DNA of 64,000 nt from assembly GCF_001310225.1 (NCBI RefSeq), contig NZ_CP012898.1:992001-1056000 (forward strand), written 5' to 3'. Within the stretch, counting starts at the first letter, position 1; every line of letters begins with the position of its first letter. Both the position numbers and the translations under genes were made by a program. Shown here piece by piece: positions 36,579 to 46,047 of the stretch. Source of the stretch: Pseudalgibacter alginicilyticus. GTDB lineage: Bacteria; Bacteroidota; Bacteroidia; Flavobacteriales; Flavobacteriaceae. A model generated the notes under the pieces. That model searched no databases. It saw only the letters and a program-made list of their open reading frames with translations, and was not told the origin of the DNA.

Positions 36579-36582
36579 GCTG

Positions 36583-37962
36583 TTAATTCTTTTTAATACC
36601 ATAATTATCAACCAAATAAACCAATGCGGTCATGGTAGCTGCACCCAATTCTAATTCTCGCTTATTAACAGCCTCAAAAGTATCATTACTAGCATGATGA
36701 TAATCAAAATAACGCTGTGAATCTGTACGTAGTCCTACTAAAACATTATGCTCATTTTTTAGAAGTTTAACACCTGCTGCACTTCCACTCTTTTTAAAAT
36801 AATGAATCAAATAGGGCTCAAATAAAGGTTTCCAACTTAAAATATTATTAAAATTTGCATCACTACAATCAAAATTAAAACCACGTGGTGTAAATCCTCC
36901 TGCATCACTTTCTAAAGCAAAAATGTGAGTTTCATTCTTTTTCCTAGCGTCTTCTTCATATTTTTTAGCACCTCGTAATCCATTTTCTTGATTCATAAAA
37001 AGCACCACTCTTATACTACGCTTGGGCTTAATTCCTGATGCTTTTAAAAGCCTTAAAACATCCATAGATTGTACAACTCCTGCCCCATTGTCATGTGCCC
37101 CATCACCTAAATCCCACGAATCTAAATGTCCGCCAACCAACATGTATTCATTTGGATATTCACTTCCAGTAATTTCTCCAATAACATTATAAGATTGTAC
37201 ATCACTCAGCTGTTTACAATTTTGCTTAAAATAAAAAGAAATACTTTTATCAAGTTTTAGCATGGTACTTAGCAAATCTGCATCCTTAGTACTTATTGCT
37301 GCTGCTGGAATACGTTTTTCAATAGGTATATTACCATAAGTTATGTTTCCTGTGTGTGGCAAATTATCTAACCTCAAACTCAAAGAACGTACAATAACTG
37401 CAACGGCTCCATATTTAGAAGCTTCAATAGCGCTTTTATAATGCTGATTTACACCACTACCATAAGCCTCAAAAGTTTCAATTAAACCTGCTTGCATGGG
37501 ACGGTTATAAAACACAATTTTCCCTTCTATATTTTCTTTTCCTAAAACTTCTAATTGTTTAAAATCTTGTATTTCAACTACTTGAGATTTCAAACCTAAT
37601 GAGGATGTTGCCACAGAGCCACCTAAAGCACAGATATTTACTGATGTTGTTTTTCCTGGTACGGTTTCAATAAAAGCATATTCTTTAGTACCTCGCACCC
37701 ACTTAGGTACCATAACGGGTTGCAACCAAACTTTATCTAACCCTAAACTATCCAATTCAGATTTTGCCCAAGCCACCGCTTTTTCTGCATTATATGAACC
37801 AGACAAACGTCCTCCTATTTGAGTTGACAAATAGGCTAACCAATCATAACTTTTACCGTTAGTCAAAGATTGAGTATAAATTTTTCTTATGATTTCTTGA
37901 TCCGATTGAGCAGAGATGGTTAACGAAAATGTGATAACAATAACTAAAATAACTTTTTTCAT
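36583..37962 (-). CDS. Secreted M28-family zinc aminopeptidase/carboxypeptidase
   Basis: 459-residue exported metallopeptidase. The signal peptide ends TISAQ (residues 1-18). An inserted PA domain (about residues 115-240) precedes the M28 catalytic core. Metal-binding residues are in GGHLDSWDLGDGAHDNGAG (His and bridging Asp), NQENGLRGA (catalytic Glu and ligand Glu), LESDAGGF (Asp) and YFDYHHASNDTFE (His). Length suits glutamate carboxypeptidase-like M28 members. It leads a two-gene operon with the secreted DinB-like gene. A -7 variant TATCTTTA lies at 37982-37989. Confidence 0.93.
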   Translation of the reverse strand: MKKVILVIVITFSLTISAQSDQEIIRKIYTQSLTNGKSYDWLAYLSTQIGGRLSGSYNAEKAVAWAKSELDSLGLDKVWLQPVMVPKWVRGTKEYAFIETVPGKTTSVNICALGGSVATSSLGLKSQVVEIQDFKQLEVLGKENIEGKIVFYNRPMQAGLIETFEAYGSGVNQHYKSAIEASKYGAVAVIVRSLSLRLDNLPHTGNITYGNIPIEKRIPAAAISTKDADLLSTMLKLDKSISFYFKQNCKQLSDVQSYNVIGEITGSEYPNEYMLVGGHLDSWDLGDGAHDNGAGVVQSMDVLRLLKASGIKPKRSIRVVLFMNQENGLRGAKKYEEDARKKNETHIFALESDAGGFTPRGFNFDCSDANFNNILSWKPLFEPYLIHYFKKSGSAAGVKLLKNEHNVLVGLRTDSQRYFDYHHASNDTFEAVNKRELELGAATMTALVYLVDNYGIKKN

Positions 37963-37981
37963 CTTGATATTTTATGAACCC

Positions 37982-37989
37982 TAAAGATA
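37982..37989 (-). promoter_or_regulatory. -7 variant box of the M28 peptidase operon
   Basis: Minus-strand TATCTTTA, one base off TAnnTTTG, 19 bp before the ATG. The same variant occurs at four other promoter positions in the window. Confidence 0.45.
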
Positions 37990-38119
37990 AAATTTCTCTA
38001 AAAGTGAGTTTATTCAGAGAACATAAAATTGTGTTAAGAATTATTTTAAGGCATTTAAAAACGAAAAAAAGTACAAATACATAGCTTTATTTAACCCAAT
38101 TTAGCTCTAATTTCAAAAA

Positions 38120-38998
38120 CTACTCTTTACTAAGTTGTTCTTTATACAATTCTAAATTTGCTTTTATAGCATCATCAAGTTCAGGTTCTTGAATATCAGT
38201 ATATTCTTTTAAAGTATCGTACATAATTTTGGCTACTATATATCGTGCTGTAGGCTTATCATCTGCTGGGATATTATACCATGGTGCATGAGGTTTAGAA
38301 GTTCTATTAATAGCATCTTCATAACAGTTTTGATAATTATCCCAAAGTTTTCGTTCTTTTAAATCTGCAGGTGAAAATTTCCAGTTTTTTTCTTGTTTTT
38401 CTAAACGACGAATCAATCTGTTTCGCTGTTCATCTTTTGAAAGATTCAAGTAAAATTTAAAAATAATAGTCCCATTTTCTGAAATATGCTTTTCAAAATT
38501 ATTTATTTGTTCAAAACGTTTATCCCAAAATTCATCATTAATATCTTCAATTGTATTTACCGATGGGATTTTTTCTCCCAAAATATAATTAGGGTGTACT
38601 CTGGTTACTAATACATTTTCATAATGTGTTCTATTAAAAATACCAAATTTACCACGTTCAGGTAGTGCTATATAATGACGCCATAAATAATCATGCCCCA
38701 ATTCTAAATCCGTAGGAACTTTGAAACTATGCACTACAATACCACGAGCATTAAAATTTTTAAAAACCTCTCTTATCAAACTATCTTTTCCAGAAGTATC
38801 CATACCTTGTAAGCAAACCAAAACACTATATTTATCATGTGCATACATGGTATTTTGTAATTCAGCTAACTTTTTACTAACCTTACTTAGAGCTTTTTCT
38901 ATTTTCTTTTTAGAAAGTTCCAAATTATAAGTTGAAACTTGTTCTTTTAATTTAATTTTTTCTGTAATCTTAAAATCTGATAGATTAATTTCTTTCAT
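38120..38998 (-). CDS. Polyphosphate kinase 2 family nucleotide phosphotransferase
   Basis: 292-residue PPK2 family enzyme that uses inorganic polyphosphate to phosphorylate nucleotides (AMP/ADP/GDP). Motifs: Walker A GMDTSGKDS (about residues 65-73), the lid/arginine segment GIFNRTHYENVLVTRVHP, and KFYLNLSKDEQRNRLIRR in the region binding the phosphate donor. A single-domain, short PPK2 like the class that acts on mono- and dinucleotides; the class cannot be fixed from the sequence. It is isolated, with a variant -7 box at 39028-39035. Confidence 0.92.
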   Translation of the reverse strand: MKEINLSDFKITEKIKLKEQVSTYNLELSKKKIEKALSKVSKKLAELQNTMYAHDKYSVLVCLQGMDTSGKDSLIREVFKNFNARGIVVHSFKVPTDLELGHDYLWRHYIALPERGKFGIFNRTHYENVLVTRVHPNYILGEKIPSVNTIEDINDEFWDKRFEQINNFEKHISENGTIIFKFYLNLSKDEQRNRLIRRLEKQEKNWKFSPADLKERKLWDNYQNCYEDAINRTSKPHAPWYNIPADDKPTARYIVAKIMYDTLKEYTDIQEPELDDAIKANLELYKEQLSKE

Positions 38999-39124
38999 TA
39001 ATAATTGGTATTAAATTTTAATTTCCATAAAGATAGTAAAACAATAAATTTTAAAACCAAAGTCAAATTCTAAAATTCCATTACATTTATAACTTACCTA
39101 CTTAATATTATAATCAAAAAAGCC

Positions 39125-39539
39125 ATAAAAAAACTACCTGCTTTTCCTGATTCTTACAGTGTATTCATTTTCTTATGGGCAAGAAAATTGTCAAGAAGCT
39201 GATTCTGATTTGATTTATGCCTATTCCCATATTAAGTCTGCTTATAGTTCAAACAATATTAATCATTTAAAATATTATGCCAAAAAGTCATTAAAGGGTT
39301 TTAACGAGCGCCTCCAAAGCTAAAAGCGAGTAGTTACGATGTGGCTTACAATAGGGTGTCAGATACCATAGAAATATTAGAAGATATTGACCGTTATAAA
39401 AACTAATGATGACGGCCGTTTTTATATAAAACGCACCCGAAAAATTGCTAAAGAAAGTATTACTGAAATGAATAATTGCACCACTGCTTTTAATGAAAGT
39501 AAAGCTACAATAGCCTTACAAATTGACCCTAAAAAATAA
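39125..39539 (+). pseudogene. Disrupted small secreted protein gene
   Basis: A decayed gene of about 138 codons. The initiator is ATA (39125) instead of ATG. Deleting one C near 39137 restores a signal peptide reading KKLLLFLILTVYSFSYGQ. The frame then continues (ENCQEADSDLIYAYSHI), shifts near 39311 in CGCCTCC, continues as LKASSYDVAYNRVSDTIEIL, and shifts again at the A-run 39398-39402 to finish DDGRFYIKRTRKIAKES to a stop at 39537-39539. The strand is also marked by its own terminator. The protein family is unknown. Sequencing error is unlikely to explain the lost start plus three shifts, but is not excluded. Confidence 0.8.
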
Positions 39540-39556
39540 AAATTTCACATATAAAG

Positions 39557-39593
39557 AAAGGTCTGAAAATTGTTAGTTTACAAACCTTTTTTT
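39557..39593 (+). terminator. Terminator of the disrupted gene
   Basis: Stem AAAGGTCTG (39557-39565) with CAAACCTTT (39581-39589), 8 of 9 pairs, then a T run. It supports a former plus-strand transcription unit here and lies 23 bp before the stop of the convergent response-regulator gene. Confidence 0.6.
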
Positions 39594-39615
39594 AATGAGT
39601 TTTTAATATACTTTG

Positions 39616-40779
39616 TTATTTTGATGCAAATAAGCTGACATCTGTTTCACTAACTTCTGCACCGCCAAGTATTATCAAGCGTTCCACCACGTTTCGCAAT
39701 TCTCGAATATTTCCAGTCCAATCATATTCTTGAAGCATTTTTATAGCTTTTTCAGAAAACACCTTTACAGCTGTTCCTTGCTCTGTAGCTATTTTTTCTG
39801 CAAAATGTTTAATAAGTAGTGGTATATCTTCTCGCCTATCATTCAATGCTGGTACTTGAATTAAGATCACAGCAAGTCTATGGTATAAGTCTTCACGAAA
39901 TTTGCCTGCTTCAATCTCCTTTTTTAAGTCTTTATTAGTTGCTGCAATAATTCTAACATCCACTTTTATATCCTTATCACTTCCAACACGTTGGATTCTA
40001 CTTTCCTGTAAAGCCCTAAGTACTTTTGCTTGAGCCGGCAAGCTCATATCTCCTATTTCATCTAAAAAAATAGTCCCGCCATTAGCAGCTTCAAACTTAC
40101 CTGCTCTATCCTTAACAGCACTTGTAAAAGCTCCTTTCACATGACCAAACAACTCACTTTCTATTAATTCACTTGGTATAGCAGCACAATTAACTTCTAT
40201 CATTGGTGCTTTTACACGTTCGCTTTTTTGATGAAGCCAGTGAGCCACTAATTCTTTTCCAGTACCGTTGGAACCTGTTATTAAAACACGAGCATCGGTA
40301 TGTGCAACTTTTTCAATAATATCTTTTATATGAGAGATAGCATCGCTCTCCCCAATCATTTCAAAATTTTTACCTACTTTCTTTTTTAATAACTTGTTTT
40401 CAACTACCAATTCCTTTCTGTCAAGAGCATTTCTAACTGTATTTAAAAGTCTGTTCAAATCTGGCGGTTTTGAAATATAGTCAAAAGCTCCTAAACGCAT
40501 CGTATTTACTGCTGTATCTAAATCACCATGCCCCGAAATCATAACTATTGGTATTTCTGGTTTTATTTTTTTAACTGCTTCAAGGACTTCAACGCCATCC
40601 ATTTTTGGCATTTTTATATCACAAAGAATCAAATCGTAATCATCTTTTTTGATTTTCTCTATACCAACTAATCCATCCTCGGCCTCATCTACTTGATAAG
40701 TATCATTTTCTTCAGAAAGTATCTTTACCAAAACACGTCTAATAGCTGCTTCGTCTTCAATTATTAAAATTTTAGGCAT
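39616..40779 (-). CDS. NtrC-like response regulator with AAA+ domain but no DNA-binding domain
   Basis: 387-residue two-component regulator. The receiver domain (1-120) has the acidic pair EDE and phosphoacceptor D54 in LCDIKMPKMDG. The sigma-54-activator AAA+ domain (about 140-375) has Walker A GSNGTGKE, GTIFLDEIGD (Walker B) and the sigma-54-contact loop as GAFTSA rather than GAFTGA. The protein stops after NIRELRNVVERLIILGG and a short tail, so the usual Fis-type helix-turn-helix of about 60 residues is missing. Last gene of the minus-strand ABC-2/MscS/regulator run; no kinase gene is nearby. Confidence 0.9.
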   Translation of the reverse strand: MPKILIIEDEAAIRRVLVKILSEENDTYQVDEAEDGLVGIEKIKKDDYDLILCDIKMPKMDGVEVLEAVKKIKPEIPIVMISGHGDLDTAVNTMRLGAFDYISKPPDLNRLLNTVRNALDRKELVVENKLLKKKVGKNFEMIGESDAISHIKDIIEKVAHTDARVLITGSNGTGKELVAHWLHQKSERVKAPMIEVNCAAIPSELIESELFGHVKGAFTSAVKDRAGKFEAANGGTIFLDEIGDMSLPAQAKVLRALQESRIQRVGSDKDIKVDVRIIAATNKDLKKEIEAGKFREDLYHRLAVILIQVPALNDRREDIPLLIKHFAEKIATEQGTAVKVFSEKAIKMLQEYDWTGNIRELRNVVERLIILGGAEVSETDVSLFASK

Positions 40780-40828
40780 CTTTAATATATTTTAAAATTC
40801 TATTGAATATCTATTTTAAATTAATTTT

Positions 40829-41713
40829 TTAATTCGGCTTTTGAATGATATGAATATCGCGTTGAGGAAATGGAATACTAATGTTGTTTTCTCTAAACAA
40901 CCTATCTATTTCAAAACGAATATCACTTTCAGGAATTCTTGCATTAAAACTATCATTTAAAGTAAACACTACTTTAAAGTTTAATGAACTATCTCCAAAA
41001 TCTAAAAATCGAACTACAGTAGCTTTTTTATCTATTACCTGAGCATGAGAGTTTGCTGCTTCAATTAAAAGTTTTTCAACTAACCGTACATCACTACCAT
41101 AAGCAACACCTACCGAAACTGACTCTCTTGTAGATGTTCCATTTTGGGTCCAATTATACAAGCTGTTTTCTAAATATAAATGGTTTGGAATAATTAATAC
41201 TTTATTATCAACTGTGGTTGCTCTGGTTGTTCTTAGTTTGATTTCTTCAACACGACCAACTTTTCCTTCAATTTCAATGATATCACCAACATGAACTGTT
41301 TGATCTACTAATATAAAAATACCAGAAATAATATCTTGAAATAATGTTTGAAGCGCTAAGCCTACTCCTATTAATAGCGCTGCAGATGCAGCAAAAACTG
41401 CTGTAACATTTATTCCTAAAGAACTTAATACTATAAGTAAAACTATAATATAGACAATCCACCTAGCGAATGAAAAAACGGTAGTAAATTTTGCTTTATC
41501 ATCATTAGGCATTGAACGTGTAACAAGCTTTCTTATCCACCTTAGTAAATAGGTTGTTAAAATTAAAATTGCTATAACTCCTAACAAATTCTTTACTTTA
41601 ATAACACTTGTAATATTATTTGCGTTATCTGTAAACGTATAAATATTGTAGTTAAAAAACTCAATAACGTTCTCCCAAATTGAACTTTCTATTTTTTTTA
41701 ATTCTTGAGTCAT
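40829..41713 (-). CDS. Small-conductance mechanosensitive channel, MscS family
   Basis: 294-residue inner-membrane channel that opens under membrane tension to release solutes during osmotic downshift. Helices lie near residues 38-60, 77-100 and 103-130. The third carries the pore-lining pattern FAASAALLIGVGLALQ followed by QDIISGIFILVDQ. The beta domain has GDIIEIEGKVGRVEEI, and the C-terminal cytoplasmic cage is present (PFPQRDIHII at the end). Typical length. It lies 1 bp from the ABC permease stop and 49 bp before the response regulator, so it is probably co-transcribed with both. Confidence 0.93.
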   Translation of the reverse strand: MTQELKKIESSIWENVIEFFNYNIYTFTDNANNITSVIKVKNLLGVIAILILTTYLLRWIRKLVTRSMPNDDKAKFTTVFSFARWIVYIIVLLIVLSSLGINVTAVFAASAALLIGVGLALQTLFQDIISGIFILVDQTVHVGDIIEIEGKVGRVEEIKLRTTRATTVDNKVLIIPNHLYLENSLYNWTQNGTSTRESVSVGVAYGSDVRLVEKLLIEAANSHAQVIDKKATVVRFLDFGDSSLNFKVVFTLNDSFNARIPESDIRFEIDRLFRENNISIPFPQRDIHIIQKPN

Positions 41714-41714
41714 A

Positions 41715-43028
41715 TTAATATTTTAACCATTTTATTAATTCTTTATAGCTTGGCTTTTTTCCATACATTAAAATACCCACTCTATAGATTTTAGCGGCAA
41801 ACCACACAGCGAACATAAAAGTTCCAATTAATAACAATAATGATACCAATTGTTGCCAAAGTGGCACTCCAAAAGGAATACGCATAACCATTACAACCGG
41901 TGATGTAAAAGGAATAAAAGAAAACACCGTTGAAACCGTACCATGAGGATCTTCAATAACCGTAAATATACCCACATATACAGCTAACATTAAAGGTACC
42001 AAAATTGGCCAAATAAATTGTTGTGTATCTGTTTCATTATCTACAGCCGCACCAATAGCTGCATAAAGCGAGCTAAAAAGCAAAAAACCACATATAAAAA
42101 ACAAGATAAAAGCTATAATAAGATTTACTATTGGCAAATGATAAAAAGCCAACATAAAGTCTTGTACTTGTGAATTCAACTCTGAATTTGATGCCGCTTG
42201 TTGTATTATTTCTTGTTGTTGAGATTGTAATTGAGAAACATCAATATTAAAAACTATAGACACAACCGTTAATAAAACGCCTCCTAAAAACAACCAAACA
42301 AAAAATTGAGTAAGCCCTGCCAAGGAAGTACCTATAATTTTACCAAGCATTAACTGTACAGGTTTTACAGATGAAATTATAACTTCAATAATACGACTGG
42401 TTTTTTCTTCAATAACACTACGCATAATCATATTGCCATAAATAATAATGAACATAAATAACAAATACCCTACGGCAATTCCAAAAGCAAGCTTTATCAA
42501 GCTATCCATTTTTGAAGATTTTTCACCGGCAAAACTTTCTTGCACAATACTAACCCGTGTTTTTGAGTTTTTTATCAATTCAATATCAACCCCTTTTTCC
42601 TCTAATATTAAATTATTAAGTTTACTTTCTATTTTAGATTCTAATCCAGAAAGCACACTTAAAGACGGTGGATCGTCTGAGTAAAATTTAATGTTTTTTG
42701 AAATATCACTTATATACTCTTGCTTTTCTATATGCAACAGGCCATACCCAGACGTACTTGACACAATTGTTTTTGCTGTTTCTAAACTTGTATTTTTTAA
42801 TATATGATAGGTTGTGCTACTTGTGCTTTCAAACAAATCTTCCATAATGCCAGATTCATCTAAAACAGAAATAGTACGCTGTTTATCATTGTTTAATTGT
42901 GATAAATAAGCAACAAAAGTTATTAGTGCAATCATAATCATAGGACTTAAAAAAGTCATAACTATGAACGACTTATTTTTTACTTTGGTTAAATATTCTC
43001 GCTTAATAATAAGTGGTAAATGATTCAT
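41715..43028 (-). CDS. ABC-2 type transporter permease (NatB-like)
   Basis: 437-residue inner-membrane permease of the ABC-2 family, akin to NatB sodium-efflux or other exporters. One N-terminal helix (about 23-45) is followed by a large extracytoplasmic loop to about residue 180, then five more helices near 180-430 with IRSVIEEKTSRIIEVIISSVKP, the cytoplasmic motif that contacts the ATPase. Length and arrangement match the family. It is 2 bp from the ATPase gene and forms the transporter with it. The substrate is not readable. Confidence 0.9.
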   Translation of the reverse strand: MNHLPLIIKREYLTKVKNKSFIVMTFLSPMIMIALITFVAYLSQLNNDKQRTISVLDESGIMEDLFESTSSTTYHILKNTSLETAKTIVSSTSGYGLLHIEKQEYISDISKNIKFYSDDPPSLSVLSGLESKIESKLNNLILEEKGVDIELIKNSKTRVSIVQESFAGEKSSKMDSLIKLAFGIAVGYLLFMFIIIYGNMIMRSVIEEKTSRIIEVIISSVKPVQLMLGKIIGTSLAGLTQFFVWLFLGGVLLTVVSIVFNIDVSQLQSQQQEIIQQAASNSELNSQVQDFMLAFYHLPIVNLIIAFILFFICGFLLFSSLYAAIGAAVDNETDTQQFIWPILVPLMLAVYVGIFTVIEDPHGTVSTVFSFIPFTSPVVMVMRIPFGVPLWQQLVSLLLLIGTFMFAVWFAAKIYRVGILMYGKKPSYKELIKWLKY

Positions 43029-43030
43029 CT

Positions 43031-43957
43031 TTAACTGTTCTTAACGGTTTGTATAAAAATATCATTAACACTCGGTATTAATTCTACAAAATGAGATACA
43101 TTACCTTGTGTTGTTAAATATTGGAGCAAATCGTTTGGTGTATCACGTTCAGAAAGTTTTATCTTGAGCTTCAAATCATCTTCTAATGATTTAAAATTTG
43201 TAGATGACACCTGAAACTTTTCTTTTAAAATACGTTCTAAATTAGTTTGATCTTGAGTTTTTATTCCTACTTCGTAAGTATTCGTTTTATATTGTCTTTT
43301 AATGTCCATTAATTTTCCATCTAAAATTTTATTTGACTGATGAATTAATGCAATGTCATCACACAACTCTTCAACAGATTCCATTCTGTGTGTAGAAAAA
43401 ATAACAGTGGCGCCATTTTCTCGTAACCGAAGAATTTCATCCTTGATCAAATTAGCATTTATTGGATCAAAGCCAGAAAATGGTTCATCAAAAATTAAAA
43501 GTTTAGGTTCATGTAAAACGGTAACCACAAATTGAATTTTTTGAGCCATCCCTTTTGATAGTTCCTGGATTTTTTTATTCCACCAATCTCCAATTTCCAA
43601 CCTATCAAACCAATATTTTAAACGAATTTTAGCTTCTGTTTTGCTCAAACCTTTCAATTGGGCTAAGTAAATGGCTTGCTCTCCAACCTTCATGGTTTTA
43701 TACAAACCACGTTCTTCTGGCAAATAACCTATATCTTTAATATGAGAATCATTAAGTAGCATCCCATCCAATAAAACCTGACCAGTATCTGGCATGCTTA
43801 TCTGGTTTATAACTCTTATAAGAGTTGTTTTGCCAGCACCATTTGGACCTAATAATCCAAAAATACTACCCTTTTTTACAGATAAAGAGACACTGTTTAG
43901 CGCTGTAAAATTTCCAAATTGTTTTGAAACAGAATTAACTTCTAATAAGTTATACAT
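43031..43957 (-). CDS. ABC transporter ATP-binding protein (NatA-like)
   Basis: 308-residue ATPase of an ABC-2 exporter. Motifs: Walker A LLGPNGAGKTT (about residues 35-45), Q-loop region near GYLPEERGLYK, signature ELSKGMAQKIQ, Walker B LLIFDEPFSGFDP, and the H-loop FSTHRM. The C-terminal 85 residues form the accessory domain seen in NatA-type ATPases. First gene of the minus-strand operon with the permease, MscS and response regulator. A near-match -7 box (TCTATTTG) is at 43974-43981. Confidence 0.95.
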   Translation of the reverse strand: MYNLLEVNSVSKQFGNFTALNSVSLSVKKGSIFGLLGPNGAGKTTLIRVINQISMPDTGQVLLDGMLLNDSHIKDIGYLPEERGLYKTMKVGEQAIYLAQLKGLSKTEAKIRLKYWFDRLEIGDWWNKKIQELSKGMAQKIQFVVTVLHEPKLLIFDEPFSGFDPINANLIKDEILRLRENGATVIFSTHRMESVEELCDDIALIHQSNKILDGKLMDIKRQYKTNTYEVGIKTQDQTNLERILKEKFQVSSTNFKSLEDDLKLKIKLSERDTPNDLLQYLTTQGNVSHFVELIPSVNDIFIQTVKNS

Positions 43958-44044
43958 TGATATTTTTTATTGACAAATAGAGTTGTAAATATATTAAATG
44001 TTGCTAAGCTACTTTACAAATAAATGTTTTTTGATTAAATAACC

Positions 44045-44092
44045 ATGTTTTATTAAAAACAAAACCCACCCTTAAAAACAATTAAGGATGGG
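44045..44092 (-). terminator. Terminator of grpE-dnaJ
   Basis: An inverted repeat with one mismatch (44065-44075 CCCACCCTTAA with 44082-44092 TTAAGGATGGG) is followed on the minus strand by TTTTGTTTTT. It lies about 160 bp after the dnaJ stop. Confidence 0.7.
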
Positions 44093-44250
44093 AAAAAAAT
44101 TGCTATGAAAAAGAAAAATTACCACTAAAATATATTAGTGGCAAACCAAATATACTATTTTTTTTATAAAAAGCGAATAAAATAAACCATCGTCCTTTTA
44201 AATTTTAAAATTTAAAATCAATCCAAGCTGCTTTTATAACTCTTTATATT

Positions 44251-45375
44251 TTAAGAAAACATATCTTTTACTTTTTCAAAGAATGATTTGTCAGAACTTT
44301 CTGGTTTTGGAGAAAAATGTTCATCATCTTTCATTGTTTCAAAAAATTCTTTTTGCTGTTTATTTAAAGTCTTAGGAGTCCAAACATTAACATGTACTAA
44401 GAGATCTCCTTTTCCATACCCATTAATACTTGGTATACCTTTACCTCTTAAACGCAATATTTTGCCCGATTGTACACCTGCTTCTACTTTTATACGTACT
44501 TTACCTGTAACCGTATCAATTTCTTGAGATGTTCCTAAAACAGCATCTGGAAAACTAACATATAAATCATAATGTAAATTATCTCCCTCACGTTGTAATT
44601 TCTCATGAGCTTCCTCTTCAATAGCAACTAATAAATCTCCTGAAATACCATTTCCTGGTGCTTCGTTTCCTTTACCTGCCACTTTAAGTTGCATCCCATC
44701 AACAACACCTGCTGGAATTTTAATGGACACTGTCTCTTCTGAGAGTTTCAAGCCCTGTAAATCAGCATCTGCGGGTTTTTTATCAATAATTTCTCCTGCA
44801 CCTCCACATACATTACATGGTGCAGAAGTTTGCATTCTACCTAAAATAGTATTAGCAATACGTGTTACTTGTCCACTACCATGGCAGGTAGAACACGTTT
44901 TATAAGTAGTTCCTGGTGCTTGAATTTTACGACGTACTTTTATTTTTTTCTCTACACCATTGGCTATTTCCTCTAATGTTAATTTTACGCGTATTCTTAG
45001 GTTACTCCCTTTAACTCGTCTCTGACCTCCGCCACCACCAAAACCAGAAAAACCGCCACCGCCGAAACCGCCGCCACCAAAGATATCACCAAACTGACTA
45101 AATATGTCATCCATATTCATGCCACCACCGCCAAAACCGCCACCGCCGTTTTCAAAGGCTTGATGTCCATACTGATCGTAGCGAGCCTTTTTATTCTCGT
45201 CACTCAATACTTCGTAGGCTTCTGCTGCTTCTTTAAATTTGGCTTCAGCTTCTTTATTATCGGGATTTTTATCTGGGTGAAACTCTATTGCTTTTTTACG
45301 GTACGCCTTTTTAATTTCGGCTGCATTAGCACCTTTACTAATTCCTAATATTTCGTAATAGTCTCTTTTTGCCAT
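44251..45375 (-). CDS. dnaJ: Molecular chaperone DnaJ with two instead of four zinc-finger repeats
   Basis: 374-residue Hsp40 co-chaperone that stimulates the DnaK ATPase. The J domain (1-70) has the HPD motif in [11 protein letters not shown] long Gly/Phe-rich linker (about 75-120) follows. The central region holds only two CxxCxGxG motifs, CSTCHGSG and CNVCGGAG. By position these match motifs 2 and 3 of E. coli DnaJ, which form zinc site II; the flanking motifs 1 and 4 (zinc site I) are replaced by VRRKIQAPG and KKPADADLQ. The C-terminal substrate-binding domains are normal. It follows grpE by 71 bp. Confidence 0.95.
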   Translation of the reverse strand: MAKRDYYEILGISKGANAAEIKKAYRKKAIEFHPDKNPDNKEAEAKFKEAAEAYEVLSDENKKARYDQYGHQAFENGGGGFGGGGMNMDDIFSQFGDIFGGGGFGGGGFSGFGGGGGQRRVKGSNLRIRVKLTLEEIANGVEKKIKVRRKIQAPGTTYKTCSTCHGSGQVTRIANTILGRMQTSAPCNVCGGAGEIIDKKPADADLQGLKLSEETVSIKIPAGVVDGMQLKVAGKGNEAPGNGISGDLLVAIEEEAHEKLQREGDNLHYDLYVSFPDAVLGTSQEIDTVTGKVRIKVEAGVQSGKILRLRGKGIPSINGYGKGDLLVHVNVWTPKTLNKQQKEFFETMKDDEHFSPKPESSDKSFFEKVKDMFS

Positions 45376-45446
45376 ATCTTAAATTCCTTTTTATTTTTTG
45401 GTTGCAATTAACAAAATCTCTAAAAAGGACTTTTTAAATTAAAATT

Positions 45447-46013
45447 TTATTGCCCTATGACTACTTTTGGAAAACGAATAACTTTTTCTCCAAGTTTATA
45501 GCCCTTCTCTACCACATCAATAATTTTGCCTTTCAAATCATCACTTGGTGCAGGAATTTGAGTAATTGCTTCATGATTGTCAGCATTAAACGCTTCTCCT
45601 TTCTCAACTTTAATAACTTTAAGACCTTTTTGCTCTAGTGTTGACACCAATTTTTGATAAATTAACATCACTCCTTTACGTAATTCTTCAGCCTCCTTAT
45701 CTTCTTCTATATGACTTAAAGCACGTTCAAAATCATCTAATACAGGCAACATTGTTTTCATAACATCCTCACTCGCTGTTGAAAACAATTCTATACGTTC
45801 TTTTGAAGTACGTCTTTTATAATTTTCAAATTCAGCAAAAAGTCGTAAAAACTTATCCTTTTCCTGTTTTAATTCTGTTTGAAGTTTTTCTTCTACAGTC
45901 TGCTCTTCCACAACTTGATCTTCTAAAACTTGCTCTTCAGTCGCAATAGTTTCTTCTACTGCATTTTCAACAGCGTCGTTATCAATGCTTTTATTTTTAT
46001 CTTTTTTACTCAT
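45447..46013 (-). CDS. grpE: Nucleotide exchange factor GrpE
   Basis: 188-residue GrpE that releases ADP from DnaK. Acidic N-terminal tail (about 1-55, many Glu/Gln), a long coiled coil (about 55-125, KFLRLFAEFENYKRRTSKERIEL) and a C-terminal beta domain with ADNHEAITQIPA and GYKLGEKVIRFPKVVIGQ. The ATG at 46013 (MSKKDKNKSID) is chosen because the upstream 10 residues have no counterpart and the -7 box lies at 46048-46055. Operon with dnaJ. Confidence 0.96.
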   Translation of the reverse strand: MSKKDKNKSIDNDAVENAVEETIATEEQVLEDQVVEEQTVEEKLQTELKQEKDKFLRLFAEFENYKRRTSKERIELFSTASEDVMKTMLPVLDDFERALSHIEEDKEAEELRKGVMLIYQKLVSTLEQKGLKVIKVEKGEAFNADNHEAITQIPAPSDDLKGKIIDVVEKGYKLGEKVIRFPKVVIGQ

Positions 46014-46047
46014 CGGTATATTTATTTTCCAATAATCTTTCAATTTG

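Noticed and set aside
45025-45150. GC-rich simple repeat (CCGCCACCGCC type)
   Set aside because: It is the coding sequence for the Gly/Phe-rich linker of DnaJ, not an independent repeat.
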